Notes: generated by a model from the sequence alone, not told the origin. 64,000 bases of DNA from Epiperipatus broadwayi (GCA_028023455.1 JAQFVV010012416.1:1729767-1793766); one strand, 5' to 3'. Positions 46,315-57,399 are shown, counted from the first letter of the stretch. Numbers and translations: made by a program.

Positions 46315-46366
46315 TGACATCATGTTAGGTCGTTCTATTGGATTTTTGATAAGAGGCTATAAAAAG
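46315..46366 (+). promoter_or_regulatory. Candidate RNA polymerase II promoter
   Basis: A CRE-like TGACATCA (46315-46322), an inverted CCAAT box ATTGG (46337-46341) and a TATA box TATAAAAAG (46358-46366) lie in sensible order. They precede a less A+T-rich stretch with a possible start codon. Each motif is short and could occur by chance in A+T-rich DNA, so only the combination is suggestive. Confidence 0.3.
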
Positions 46367-46507
46367 TATAAAAAAATAATAGCAGTTGTCTAAAATCTGA
46401 CAATCTACATATGAACTGTAGTTGTATTACAGACTCCACAATGTAGGAGTTTATTTAATTTCCTGTAATATGCTAGCTGAGGCAGCCTCCAAACTAATGA
46501 GCACTGA

Positions 46508-46605
46508 ATGGCAGCAAACAATGGACCAATCCTCCCAGAAATATTAAACGGACTTCAGATCTCTCATGGACAAGACAGACTTCAGGCCCCTCATGGAAAG
46601 TATGA
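46508..46605 (+). CDS. Possible first coding exon, unknown protein
   Basis: An ATG in a fair context (G at +4) opens a frame reading MAANNGPILPEILNGLQISH then GQDRLQAPHGKYE. Its base composition is more balanced than its surroundings. The frame stays open to 46717, but after 46600 it turns into the AT-rich residues expected of non-coding DNA. A possible splice donor GTATGA lies at about 46599. About 120 bp downstream of a predicted TATA-driven start, with short upstream ATGs. No domain was recognised. It could equally be chance or part of an unrecognised repeat. Confidence 0.2.
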
Positions 46606-46719
46606 ACTCTTTTGTTTATTCAACATGAACTTTAACAAACTTTCAAATGGTAATATAAAATATGAACTCTTATCTGACTTAATGATTTCTAAATCAATTA
46701 TTTATTTTTATGAATAAGT

Positions 46720-47530
46720 TTGCTATTCAACCATTTCCATTTTTTTAAAAATATTTATTAACTAAATCATTAAAATGTATTAAATTTTAAGTTGGGTGTA
46801 GATAGCTGCATAGATTCATTATGTTGGTTTTTCTTAAGATTTCTTATATGTGAAATATATATATCAATAAATATGTCACCTCATGCTGAGTGTCTAAATG
46901 TATTTACAGGTATATCTTTAAGTTGTTGTTGCCAATGCGGCACCTTACGATGAGTGTCATTTGGGATTACTTTATAGTAAATTTCTTCTAGCAATTTTCA
47001 ATCAATAACTTTATATTTAAATTCATTTATGTTTATTTTCAAAAGGGTTTTGATTTCAGACTATTTGTTTCATAGTTAGGTCGATGCTTGTGGAGGGATA
47101 TATGGATGCTTATATCAATGTAATGGGAAGCATGTTTAGCATACAGAGTAAAGTCCATATGAATGTATGATCCAAAGGCATAGTCAATGCATTATAATGG
47201 ATGTGAAAGTATTTCCCTCACCAGTGTTTTCCTTTTTACTCTGGGTGTTAATAGTAAGACGGCCAAGACCGCAATTCACCATTTCAGAGAATTTTCAATA
47301 TATATTTTCCAAATGATTTCCTTCGCCAGACAGATGCTCATTCCTGTTCTGGGTGAGGATCATTTCTCTTTAAATAATACCACACTGCAGACACAAATTC
47401 CTGTCAGCATGGTTTTATGCTAGCATTTTCATATTGCATTGGTTACATCCGTATATCAGGAAGCAAGCATTGGTCTGGCTACGAACTTTTAGCCTGAGGT
47501 TGAATGATTGTTTTGGAAAAGTTTTAACTG
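46720..47530. other. No recognised gene; less A+T-rich patch at its right
   Basis: 47170-47530 is visibly richer in G+C and has a 78-codon forward frame (47187-47423, LFTLGVNSKTAKTAIHHFRE...). I do not recognise the protein, and no partner copy was seen in the window. Confidence 0.35.
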
Positions 47531-49507
47531 AGTAATCTATGTAGTCTATCTATACTCAACATTATAAAACAAACTTTTTTAAACTGTCCATCTGTGTGGA
47601 CTTTTAACTAAGGCATAAAATAATAATCTAAATTTAAAATTAATAACAAATTAAGATCAATTATTCCTCAATTTTAAATATACATATATGTGCATCAATA
47701 AATGTTTTTTGTGTGTTATTACTGGCAGTGGCTTATTTTATTTATTTATTTATTTTTTAATATTAAAAATATATTTAAGATTTTAAATCTTTTTCTTTAT
47801 TAAAACATTTAAGATTATAAATCTCGGCTTCTCCTTGAGCTAGTGACATGGGCTAATGGTCAATAATAAAATAAAATTGGATCTTAACAGTAAGTATCTG
47901 CCTACACTATAAATTTTCCAGGTTCAAATGGTCTGGTGGTGCTCTGTATGGCAGATACGGTAAGACTCCAAATCATCCCCGACCGTTATAATAGATTATA
48001 TTATTGCATGATATATGTTACTGTTTTGTATAATAAATCATATTTTTAATCATTATATATAGAAAAATCTTGTCCTGCACTTTTTTTCTTGGCATAAATG
48101 GTAATTAAAATTTTATTTTACACAAATGATGTTGCTTTCTTTAAGTCATTATTTATAACATCATTAGTCTTACAAAATAACCGCCATTTAAAAAAATGGC
48201 TGACATTAAAAAAAAATTCAAATTTTTTTGTTTTTTAGAAATCATATAGTCAATAGTTGATTGAAGTAGTGAATATAAATTGATGATGATCACTATAGCA
48301 AATGCAAAGAAAAAACTGTGCATGTAGACATTTATAAAATACAGTGCTGTAAATTATGCTATATTTTATTCCAAGCCTTCCTTGTGTTCAAATGTATATA
48401 GCATATAATAGCTCATGTTTTTTAAATAAACAGTGATTAGAATAGAATACATATTGTCTATTGAATTCAACTGTACAGCACTTTTCAACATATACTTGTA
48501 CATAACACAAATGCTTTTTTATATGTCGATTAAGCATATATAAACAAAAATTAAAAAAAAAAGTTATTAATAATAAATTGAGCGACATTTATAAATTTAT
48601 TAGGGAGTAAGTATTCAGTCATGCATTGACTGAAACAATAATAATAAAAAAACTAAACAATAATAATAAAAAAGTTAACTACTGTAATTTTAATTTTAAA
48701 ATAAATTAAATAGTGAAAAGTCAAAATTTGTTAATTATTAAATATGTTGAGGACAACACTCTTTTTTTTCAATAACTTTTTTCTCTTATAGAAACATAAT
48801 AGACTAGACTCTATCAAGAAATTACAATCTCTAATTATTAACTTTAAGTATTTTGTAAAATTTTTAGTAAATAATGTTAAAAAATTTTTTTTATTATGCA
48901 CATCAAATTCATAAAGAACAATAAAGAAAAATAAAATATGTTTTCAACATTAACCAAAGAAATTTTATTAATATATATATAATGTATAGTGCTCTGAAAT
49001 GAAAAAAATGACTACTGGCATATTATAAAATTGGTAGTTGTGACTTATGCTTAGGGGTTGTTGATGGACTGCAGTGCCACCTAGTGGCCACATTAGACAA
49101 TTCACAACTACCATAAAATTTATTTAAAAATTGTACTTTTTTAAAAAAATGTTGCATACGGTGCTCAGAGAATGAAAAATGGCTGCTGAATAGTGTAAAA
49201 TTTGCTAATTGTAATGTTTTTTTATTTGTTTATTTACATTTTTATCTGTTTGTATACATTTTTCTTTGGATAGCATATAATTGAAGTTGTGTAGCTAGAT
49301 ACAGTGTTGTTTGCAGCTCCACTGTAGGTCTATAATTAACTAAATATAATTGAAATTATTATGCTGTAACTTCCAGAAAGTATAAAAGTATAGTTCTGTA
49401 CTAATATATGTAATTCTTTAACAGTTCTATAACATTCTTCATCTTTCACCTTTTATAAATGGCTAAAGCCATATCAACCCAACAATCACCCCCCTCCATC
49501 CAGCCCC
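47531..49507. other. No gene
   Basis: A+T-rich. A CTCF-like site lies at 49075-49087. Around it, two loosely similar segments (GAAATGAAAAAAATGACTAC near 48996 and GAATGAAAAATGGCTGCTG near 49170) may be a small local duplication. Confidence 0.4.
49075..49087 (-). promoter_or_regulatory. CTCF-like binding motif
   Basis: The reverse strand reads CCACTAGGTGGCA, a full match to the known CTCF core CCASYAGRKGGCA. It lies in a short less A+T-rich patch. Chance is possible over 64 kb, and binding is inferred from the motif only. Confidence 0.4.
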
Positions 49508-50535
49508 CCCCAAAAAAAACAAGCTGGATTTAAAGTACTTTTAGTATATTGGATCATATCCAAGAATTATGAAAAGTTATAGAAAGAACAAATGAAATGG
49601 GTTGCTATTAAGCTTTGGATCCAGTGATTAAAGCTGTTGATCATCAAGCTATAAATATGAAATATATTCTGAAAAATATCAAAATGTAACAGCAATGATT
49701 AAATTACATGATAATTCTAAGAAGATTAACTATTGAAAAGAGTGTATGACAGCATAATTCACATCTCCAAAACTTTTAACAGCAATTTTACAAGAAATAT
49801 TTTGTAATTAAAGCAGAAAGCATATATAGATGATGTGTGATCATTTTTGCAAATAATGCTTCATATATTAAAAGGTTAGCTAAAGTTGTCAGATGAAAGT
49901 AAAAAAAATTAGACAAATGATAAATGCTAAAAGACTTATGATCAATAAATTTTCTCAGAAGAAGAAATTAAGCATCGATAACCAAAAGCTAACGATTACA
50001 AATGCCTTCATCAGAATATTAATATGGAAAGTTAAAGAAAGAAATTATTCATAGGAATTTGAATGAAATACTTTGGTAGTATAGTATTAAAAATAAATAT
50101 GCTTATCTTTTTGAAAAGGAAAGTTTTTAGCAAATATATTTTACCAGTTGTTTCTTATAGATTTGAGACTTGGTACTTGACAGAAGAGCAATGGTGATTT
50201 CAAACTACTCAACAATATATGGAGAAATATATATTAGGAATAATAATACGAGATTGAAAATTGAATAAAAGGGTGAGAGAATAAACAGACATCATTGCCA
50301 TCACTGGATACATTAGTAAAAAAGAAGTTAGTAGATAGAAAGCTAAAATGGATCACAAAAGATTGAATAAGCAGACAAAAGACCACATGTGAGTTATCTA
50401 GGTGAAATAAGAATGTTTGCTGATATGACATGAAGAAGAGATATTATGGATTAGAGAGACTGGATTAAACTCAAAGAGGTTTTCATCCTGCAGTGGATTC
50501 CTTAATTGTTGAAAATGGTGATGCTGATCCCAAAA
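49508..50535 (+). pseudogene. RTE-type LINE, 5'-truncated within the reverse transcriptase
   Basis: It starts at the reverse transcriptase word QAGFK right after a C-rich, A-rich tract. It then runs through IIFANNASYIKRLAK (decayed FADDA catalytic motif), KRKVFSKYILPVVSYRFETW (finger/thumb region, LP-L-YG-ETW), QQYMEKYILGIIIRD and a decayed C-terminal block with KRLNKQTKDHM. It ends near ATTGTTGAAAATGGTGATGC. Many stops. The truncation point sits upstream of the catalytic motif. Same family as the copies at 24.8-28.0 and 59.1-63.1 kb. Confidence 0.82.
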
Positions 50536-50705
50536 GTAGACCAGAACCAAAAATGAGTTTTGTCATGACTATGTAAACCAATATGTAAATCATATAACGG
50601 CACATAAAATATACTGGTCTTTTTTTGTCTGAAAGGCTTCAACACTTTGCATGATTGTAAATCTTCATAACATTTTAGCTTCAATCGCATCAACCCAATG
50701 AGAAT

Positions 50706-51035
50706 AATTAATATATTATTAATATCATTTATGTTCTTTATTACTTTTTATAATGCTTTTTTTACAATCCACTATTGACAGTCGATTGCCCCAACAATCT
50801 TCTTCAGATCTTCTATTTACATTTCCAAATACAATGTTTTTTTATAACCCACTATTGACGATTTCAATTGCTCCAGCAATCTTCTTCAGAACTTCAATTT
50901 ATATTTCCAAATCTTAATTATTTGGAAATATAAATAGAAGTTCTGACAAAGATTGCTGGGGCAATCGAAACCATCAATAGTGAGTTGTAAAAAAGCATTG
51001 TAAAAAGTAACAAAGAACATAAATGATACTAATAT
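50706..51035. repeat. Family D palindrome with three hammerhead-like cores
   Basis: Outer arms (50706-50830 and about 50930-51035) are inverted repeats built on ATCATTTATGTTCTTTATTA / complement and GCAATCGA / complement. The left side has the core unit twice in tandem (50770-50830 and 50840-50905), the right side once on the other strand. All three share GATTG-CTGGGG-CAATC hairpins. It directly follows the 3' end of the RTE copy. Confidence 0.7.
50854..50889 (-). ncRNA. Hammerhead-like core, family D middle unit
   Basis: Reverse strand: CTGAAGA (50883-50889), one extra A, 5-bp stem GATTG/CAATT, GAAA, then TCGTC and AATAGTG. This is the only D unit with both core words intact: the left unit has GACTG for GAAAC and the right unit has CTGACAA. 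The extra A and the near-absent stem III make activity uncertain. Confidence 0.35.
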
Positions 51036-51139
51036 TATATGGATTTGACAATGCAATAAAAAAAAAGATAAAGTTATAATACTTCATAAAGAAAATAATT
51101 AATACTGCAGCTCTTAAATGCATCACCGAAATAATTTTT

Positions 51140-52560
51140 ACAATAGAAAATGACAGTTTTTTCCATGAAAACCACGTTTAACTTCATCATAAAAAGCATT
51201 TTAAAGAAGTTTGTTATTCATCATCTACTTCACCTGCCAAATCCATTGGCAATGAGCCACTACAATTATACATTCAATATTATCTCATCCAAAAAATGGA
51301 AGAACTTATTGATTAAGTTTATAATTGTGCCTTTGTATATTCAAAAAATATTACAGAGCAACTTCTGAAATAAAAACTTTCTAAAGCATTTACGGTAGAT
51401 TGATCGATAGTAAATGATGCACTTCCATACATTAAATAAGGCATTATCCCTCCCCCCTATACATAGCTAACTTAATTGAACTACTATAATTATTAGTGAA
51501 ATGCCTATCTTTTAACTTGTTAAATGTAGCAAGAAAGCAACAGAATCTGTGTTGTTATGAAATAAGCCTTTCCATAGGAAAAGCTATCTATCAAGATATA
51601 GGTAATATCGAAAAACCTGTTTTTCAAAAACTTCTCTTATCCAAAATAAATTCCAAAGATGATCTATAATTTTTATTCACTATGTAAATTAGTTTGCATA
51701 CACATTTATTTACAAACGAACAAACAAAAAGTTCAATAAATATCAGTAAATTAATAAACCTAATCGAAGGAAATTGTCTTTTTCTACTTCAGGAGAATTT
51801 GGGGTTATAATAAGGAATAAAAGATCTATTCTTGAATTGTTAAAAATTGTCAAATCTGAAATACCTTGGAACCAGAGATTTTCAAACAAGTAACATTTTA
51901 CCTATAACTAAACTCACTGATAATCTCAAACTCATGACCATCCAAACTAAATAATATTCAAGATTTGTCTCGCATCATGGCTTATACACTAACTGAACGT
52001 TTTGAACACTGATTACTAAAAGAAACTCTTTATAGGTTGCATTTGGAACATTAAAATCATTATGCAGTTCATTTGAATTGGGATGTGAGAGAGAGAGAGA
52101 GAAATATTCAGATATCAAAAAAGTGAAATTACTTTTAAATCAATTCAAAATAAAAACTCCATTATCAAAGTTATCTACACACAAACATTTCCAAAGATTA
52201 CTACCATGATCATGAACAATATTGGACCTAGTTCACATCCACCATTCAACCCAAGTTTTCATTTCATGTGCACAAATTTTACATATCATGTAATCTTGTA
52301 GTGTTTGCATAATAATATGCTTGCTTTCAAATAAAATTAGCTATCTTCAAACAATAAAATCAATCTTCTCCAGTAACTGAATGCAAAACATAGATCATTC
52401 TTTTAATCACAGGTATCTTCTTGCATTTATTTGGTATCAAAAAGGAAAAACTATAGTGCTTCTTGATTTTATAAAACTGTATAGACTTTTTGATAATGAC
52501 TCACTTGTGAACAGAAACAATCTATTCAACAAAATATTTGAAAGTTTTTTTCTATAGCAG
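51140..52560 (-). pseudogene. RTE-like LINE of a second lineage, decayed
   Basis: Reverse strand, from 52560 down: CKKIPVIKRMIYVLHSVTGE (the C-P...MI..LH.-type block before the palm), LGLNGGCELGPILFMIM (counterpart of GVKQGC-LAP-LF), then PYLMYGSASFTIDQSTVNAL followed by ESFYFR (LP-LLYG-E-WT...L..FH), and finally MMNNKLL, a stop, NAFYDEVKRG (M-D-RLPK-.FYGEL..G). This C-terminus differs from the KRPRKRP type of the other copies, so it is a distinct LINE lineage. It has several stops and frameshifts. The catalytic YADD region could not be located. Confidence 0.65.
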
Positions 52561-52857
52561 AATACAATGATATTCTATTGCAATTACTGCAATGTCTTTT
52601 TCATCATTTTTATTTTAGATATTGAAACAATGGAATTATCCTTTACATCAATTTGTATAACTTCACAGTTCATTTACTCCTAAATTCAATAATTTGAAAC
52701 TAATATATCCTTATTATAGTTGAAAACTTTTTCAAAAAATCTTATTGGGATTTGTAACTGTGACATTTTTAAGAATACAAAAAACTATTTAAATTTATGA
52801 AATAATTAAATATTTACTTCATTAGCCCGTCATCTATAATATATATATGCTTTCGTG

Positions 52858-53112
52858 CAGATAATGGAGTTTGTAAAAGCAAATAATACTCTGTGACCCT
52901 ACATCAATTAATAGACATAGGCATGCTTTTCTCTCTCTCTCGAAAATCGTCTCTTTAATCACTTTGCATTAATTTGCATATATTTACATACTACATTTGT
53001 ATAGTTTGCAACACTTTAATAACTATGATTATGGGAGCATAAAGCCTTCCGAAAGTGCTCAGCTCATTAAATTACAGAATATTATTTGCTTTTACAAACT
53101 TCATTATTTGTA
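52858..53112. repeat. Family G element: inverted repeat flanking a hairpin-GAAA motif
   Basis: Arms of about 35 bp (TAATGGAGTTTGTAAAAGCA...ACTCTGT at 52862 and its complement ending near 53108) enclose about 180 bp. Inside, at 53012-53062, CTATGATTATGGGAGCATAA, AGCCTTCCGAAAGTGCTCAG repeats the motif of 44085 and 45795. A CT run lies near 52930. The plan, arms around a structured GAAA motif, copies that of families A and B. Confidence 0.6.
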
Positions 53113-55219
53113 CACAAAGCACATATATATGTTAAATTTATGAACTTGGGATATCTGCTCAAATCTAAACGAGTAACTTCCACGAAACATTTTACAATCT
53201 TTTGATAATTTTTTTAAGCTTCTTTTTAAATTCCTAAATTGCTTACAAAATTCTGCATTAATATTCTGTCAAACAGAGAATGCTGAATATTTTCTTTTCA
53301 GTACTTTACCAATAGTACAAATATTGTTAGAAAAATCAATCGAGATTATTCTTTTAAATAAAACCGAGTACAGATAACACTTAAATCCACAATATATACT
53401 TTTAAGAAATTTTTTTAATTCAGTACCATGAGTAAGTGAATAATACAAATTGGAGATTTTAGTATTTTTAAAAACCAAACATCAAACTTCATATTAGAAT
53501 ACAATCTATTTTTTATTCCCCCTATCACTTTGCCCTTTTAGTAGGCCATGTAGTAATAACTTCTTTTAAATTTTGATGACGTACTAGATCTCACCGTCCG
53601 GAGCACAGATGTATCCAAGTTTCTAAATCTTAATCCATGTTTTGTGTAAAAATTTAATAACAGTAGAACATTTAAGTGACACAGATAATTCCATTTTCCC
53701 CTAATAATGGGATGGTTTATTACTTAGGAGTTTATAAAAAAGTGAGCCCCAGAAGTGACCGATTTGGGCCACATTCAAACTACCATTTTACTATTCAGTT
53801 TATCACTGGGCCAAACCACCCATAGTATTATTTTCACTCATTTTGACTATAGTTTATTGCACTTACCAATATGTACCTTAAAGTGTCCAAAAAGATTCAG
53901 TCTCTTATGAATGGCATTTATGTAACTAACCAACAAAAAATAAAAGCTCTTTTTCTCTATTCTTTCAAAATCTAATGTTGGAGCGTACACTGTAGAGCAC
54001 AAGACTCGCTGCACAAACTAAAACTTAATATCATCAGCTCATTGACAAATATCAATTTTCATTCGATGATATTCCTTCTAAAAAGTCATCTACTAATTCA
54101 CTTAAAACAATAAAATATCACATGACCCAATCATATCATTGCCGTTTTAGCAACATATATTTTCCTTTCACCATTAGAAACTTTAGCAGACAATAGATGC
54201 TAGATAATGATGCTTAATAAATCCTGATCAACTATATCCAACATCAACAGACTACTTTTGAACTCATGGAGATTATGTATAGGATAGCACGCGATAGAAA
54301 TTTATTAAGCACTATCGTAAGACATCACCTACTTGCTAAAGCTTAAAGTAAATGACATGCAGATAGTGAAAGAAAAAGATATATGCAGTAAAAGCAACAA
54401 CAATATGTAAGCTGGAATCAAATGATAGAATTGTATGTATGATATTCAATTGGTTTATATCAAATTCTGGAGGTGCGAATATAGTTTAAAAAACCAAGGA
54501 CATTATAATATAAATAAACTAATCTGGTTTCATAACTATATAGGCAAGTTGATTAAGATTGAAAATATTTGTATTTTTCAGTTTCGGTGATATCTTGATA
54601 ATATACCAGAGAGATAAATGTTGGTTGCTAGTTCACAGATATGCTTTTCCAAAATCCAAAAGCTTCTCAGCTTGAAGTTAGATTGGAGATATTGGCCAGG
54701 ATAGCATAAAATAGAGACTTATTAAGCACTTTTATCTGACATCTATTAGTTTCTAAACCATACAATAAGTGGCATGGAGACAATGAAAGAAAACGGTATG
54801 TTATTCAAGTAAAACTTTGTCCATCTTAAAATCTGGACAAGCATTAACCTAATTTCTTTAAAGAAATCACTGTCACTTCAGTGAAAGTTAAATTACATCA
54901 ATGAAATTTTTTACAAACACTTCATCACTATTTGGCATGTATTCACTTAAACGAGAAAAAAATATGCTACATATAGCTTGCAACAATGGTAGAACAAAGA
55001 ACTTCACAAGGCTGAAATGTAATTTGACACTTGATGATCACATGATCTAATCAATAACAATTCGATTAAATTTGAAAGTAAAAAAAGTAATTTAAAATAA
55101 TATAAAAATAAATTTAATCAATGTTACCATAATTAAAATTAAAAAAAACAGGATTGCAAGATAATTATTAAAAATTATTTTTTAAAAAAATAATTAATTT
55201 TAAAAATAATGTACCAATT
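53113..55219. other. No gene; diverged duplication
   Basis: About 54250-54400 and 54680-54815 are diverged direct repeats (AGGATAGCACGCGATAGAAA / AGGATAGCATAAAATAGAGA; TTATTAAGCACT; GACATCAC / GACATCTA; ATGACATGCAGATAGTGAAAG / GTGGCATGGAGACAATGAAAG). Small frames show no domain. Confidence 0.45.
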
Positions 55220-55430
55220 AGTAAATAATAATCAATGGTTGCTCATTCAGAAGGTCATGTGATCTTTGAGTGCTAAAAGTAAAAAATTGAAAGATTTGAC
55301 CCTCGTAGGGTCCTATAATAATATTCATGTACCAGAAGTGACAGAGACAAGAACTGGAGTCAACCACACAAAGAAAGCTGTGAAAATGACAGATTGAGTT
55401 TGAATCCAAGAACCTTTACCCTAAAATATA
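55220..55430 (+). repeat. Dispersed repeat H, longest copy
   Basis: ATGGTTGCTCATTCAGAAGG, TCATGTGATCTTTGAGTGCT, then GTACCAGAAGTGACAGAGAC and TTTGAATCCAAGAACCTTTA, CCCT. It links the left and right halves seen separately at 14.4 and 41.4 kb. It may be a SINE body; no good tRNA boxes are visible. Confidence 0.4.
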
Positions 55431-55629
55431 TTTAAAGTACTGTTTATACTTTCAGTCACAATAACATTGTAAAATCATAACTCAATAATATTCCTTCTTT
55501 CCTTAATTTAAATATAACAAAACAAATAGTGACGCTTCACTATGCTGGAAAAATTATAATTTATAGAACTAATATAGGTTTATATTAATAGAATTTATAA
55601 GTTAAATAATTTAAATATACCATTTATGT

Positions 55630-56111
55630 GATAATGCAATGGACGAGTCTTTCTTGTTTATTGCATTGATGTTATTTACAATAAACCATGCCTCTTTATA
55701 TTTTCTTTTCCGATCATTGTGCTTAGCACAAACAACTTTAATATTAAGTGGATTCAAATTGTCACCAGATTCGATTTCATGATCCAAAAATATAGATTTA
55801 ATATTGAGTCTGTTTTAGTGCATTTGTATATATATATATTAATCCTGTTGGTTCGTTGCATTTAATTTTATAAACTATTTGGAGAGTTTGGTCTGGAGAT
55901 AATTTGTATTTAGTGTTATTCAACATTTGAATTCGTTTGAATAAATTGTTTTCATGTTTTTAGATATACATGGTATAAAAGGAAGGCTGATCCATGTATT
56001 AATATTGTTATTGATGTTCTTGCTATTTAAAGATGAATAAAAAAATTTTATGAGTTTTATTTGATTTATTAATATCATATTTAGATACGTATATCCAACA
56101 ATCAAAAGCAA
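55630..56111 (-). pseudogene. Penelope-like element GIY-YIG endonuclease remnant (copy 1)
   Basis: Reverse strand: FFYSSLNSKNINNNINTWIS, FIPCISKNMKTIYS, PDQTLQIVYKIKCNE then a decayed YIG region (TGLIYIYT). In the next frame a clean C-terminus follows: SIFLDHEIESGDNLNPLN, IKVVCAKHNDRKRKYKEAWF, IVNNINAINKKDSSIALSHK. The D-H-E and K-EAW-I blocks are typical of the Penelope-type GIY-YIG nuclease. At least one frameshift separates the halves. It lies head-to-head with copy 2 only about 100 bp away. Confidence 0.82.
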
Positions 56112-56208
56112 AAATTAACTATAAAATGATTATAAAACACATCAACATTCATGGTTTAATTCACCCGCATTCATATATTCCAATTTCATATAGATTATCT
56201 GGCTTTAA

Positions 56209-56850
56209 ATGTTTTTTTGTGTAGAAACTATAAAATTATGCAAGATTGAAGCAGACAGAAAAGACAATATTGAAAATTACATAAAAGATTTGGTCAATTC
56301 AGGGTATAATATTAATATATTAAATAAAACTCTTAAAAAATTCTATTCATCTTTAAATACCAGAAACATTAGTAACAATATTAATACTCACGAATCAGCT
56401 TCTTTTTATACTATGTATATCTAAAAAGATGAAAATCTGTTCACACGAATTCAGTATTAGTTTTAAAATCCCACCTAACATTAATCAAATGTTGAACAAT
56501 ATACTGAAGACAAATTATCTCCAGACCAAACTCTCCAAATAGTTTATAAAACTAAATGCAAAAAACAAACATGTAATACAATTTACTATAGTGAGTCTTA
56601 TGCCAACAGCACTACAAAATTATCACACACACATATATATATACACAAACAAGCTAAAACAGATCCCAATATTAAGTCTATATTTTTGGAACATGGAATC
56701 AAATCTAGCCATAATTTCAATCCACTTAATATTAAAGTTGTTTATGCTAAGCGCAATTATCGAAAAAGAAAACATAAAGTGCATGGTTTACTGCAAAAAT
56801 CACCAATGCAATAAACAAGCAAGACTCTTGCATTGCATTATCATGTAAAT
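56209..56850 (+). pseudogene. Penelope-like element GIY-YIG endonuclease remnant (copy 2)
   Basis: Forward strand: RKDNIENYIKDLVNSGYNI, NKTLKKFYSSLNTRNISNNI, then PDQTLQIVYKTKCKKQTCNT and IYYSESYANSTTK (the YIGET-R position). SIFLEHGIKSSHNFNPLNIK follows, and KVVYAKRNYRKRKHKVHGLL with stops near the end. Both members of this pair diverge similarly from each other, and each has frameshifts the other lacks: here the SIFLEHG part keeps H in SSHNFN, while in copy 1 it is D. The upstream K/I-rich stretch is the linker before the nuclease. Confidence 0.82.
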
Positions 56851-57003
56851 GATATATTTAAATACAACTATAATTTATATACTTGGATATTAGTTTTAAC
56901 CATAAAAGACTTGAACACATACTTTCAAACTCCCTTCAACCATCTGCTCTATCTCATACAACTGATACATGTGACCACACACATGTGAAAAAGATAAATG
57001 GTG

Positions 57004-57047
57004 TTCAATATATGTATTTCGTGCTGAACCAGCACTCATCAGTTGGT
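57004..57047 (-). ncRNA. Type I hammerhead ribozyme motif, family E copy 4, left arm
   Basis: Reverse strand: stem I ACCAA, core CTGATGA (57036-57042), perfect 6-bp stem II GTGCTG/CAGCAC with loop GTT, core GAAA (57017-57020), stem III ATA/TAT with loop CA, cleavage-site A (57009), then TTGAA. Every invariant core base and stem II are intact. Stem I is reduced to three pairs because TTGGT has become TTGAA. With E copy 1 left arm this is the best-preserved motif in the window. Confidence 0.68.
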
Positions 57048-57355
57048 CCAGATTATCATCTTCCTTACATATATACAATCAATATTCAGTTTATATTAAA
57101 ATAGTAAATCTGTGTATTTAAATGAATAAGATTCTATACATGAGGGATCAGAATGACTTAGTCGACATGGGCATGACAATAATATTGGCATCAACAAGGG
57201 ATTTGTGTGTTCCATCATCAGATTTTCAATGGTATGAACTGCTGAAGAGTTGGAGCGCCCAGTAAATTGTAGCCTCTCCATTAAAGTTTGAAGATTCGCT
57301 ATCTTAATATAAAGCAAGCATTGATTATATATATGTGTGGAAGATGATAATCTGG

Positions 57356-57399
57356 ACCAACTGACGAGTGCTGGTTTCACATGAAATATATATAATGGA
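57356..57399 (+). ncRNA. Partly decayed hammerhead, family E copy 4, right arm
   Basis: CTGACGA (57361-57367), a damaged stem II (GTGCTG/TCACAT, three pairs), GAAA (57383-57386), stem III ATA/TAT, then AATGG. Stem I keeps three internal pairs. Core words are intact but folding is weakened. Confidence 0.45.

Noticed and set aside
47187-47423. 78-codon frame in a G+C-richer patch
   Set aside because: Not recognised; kept only as an unassigned patch because composition alone is not evidence for a gene.
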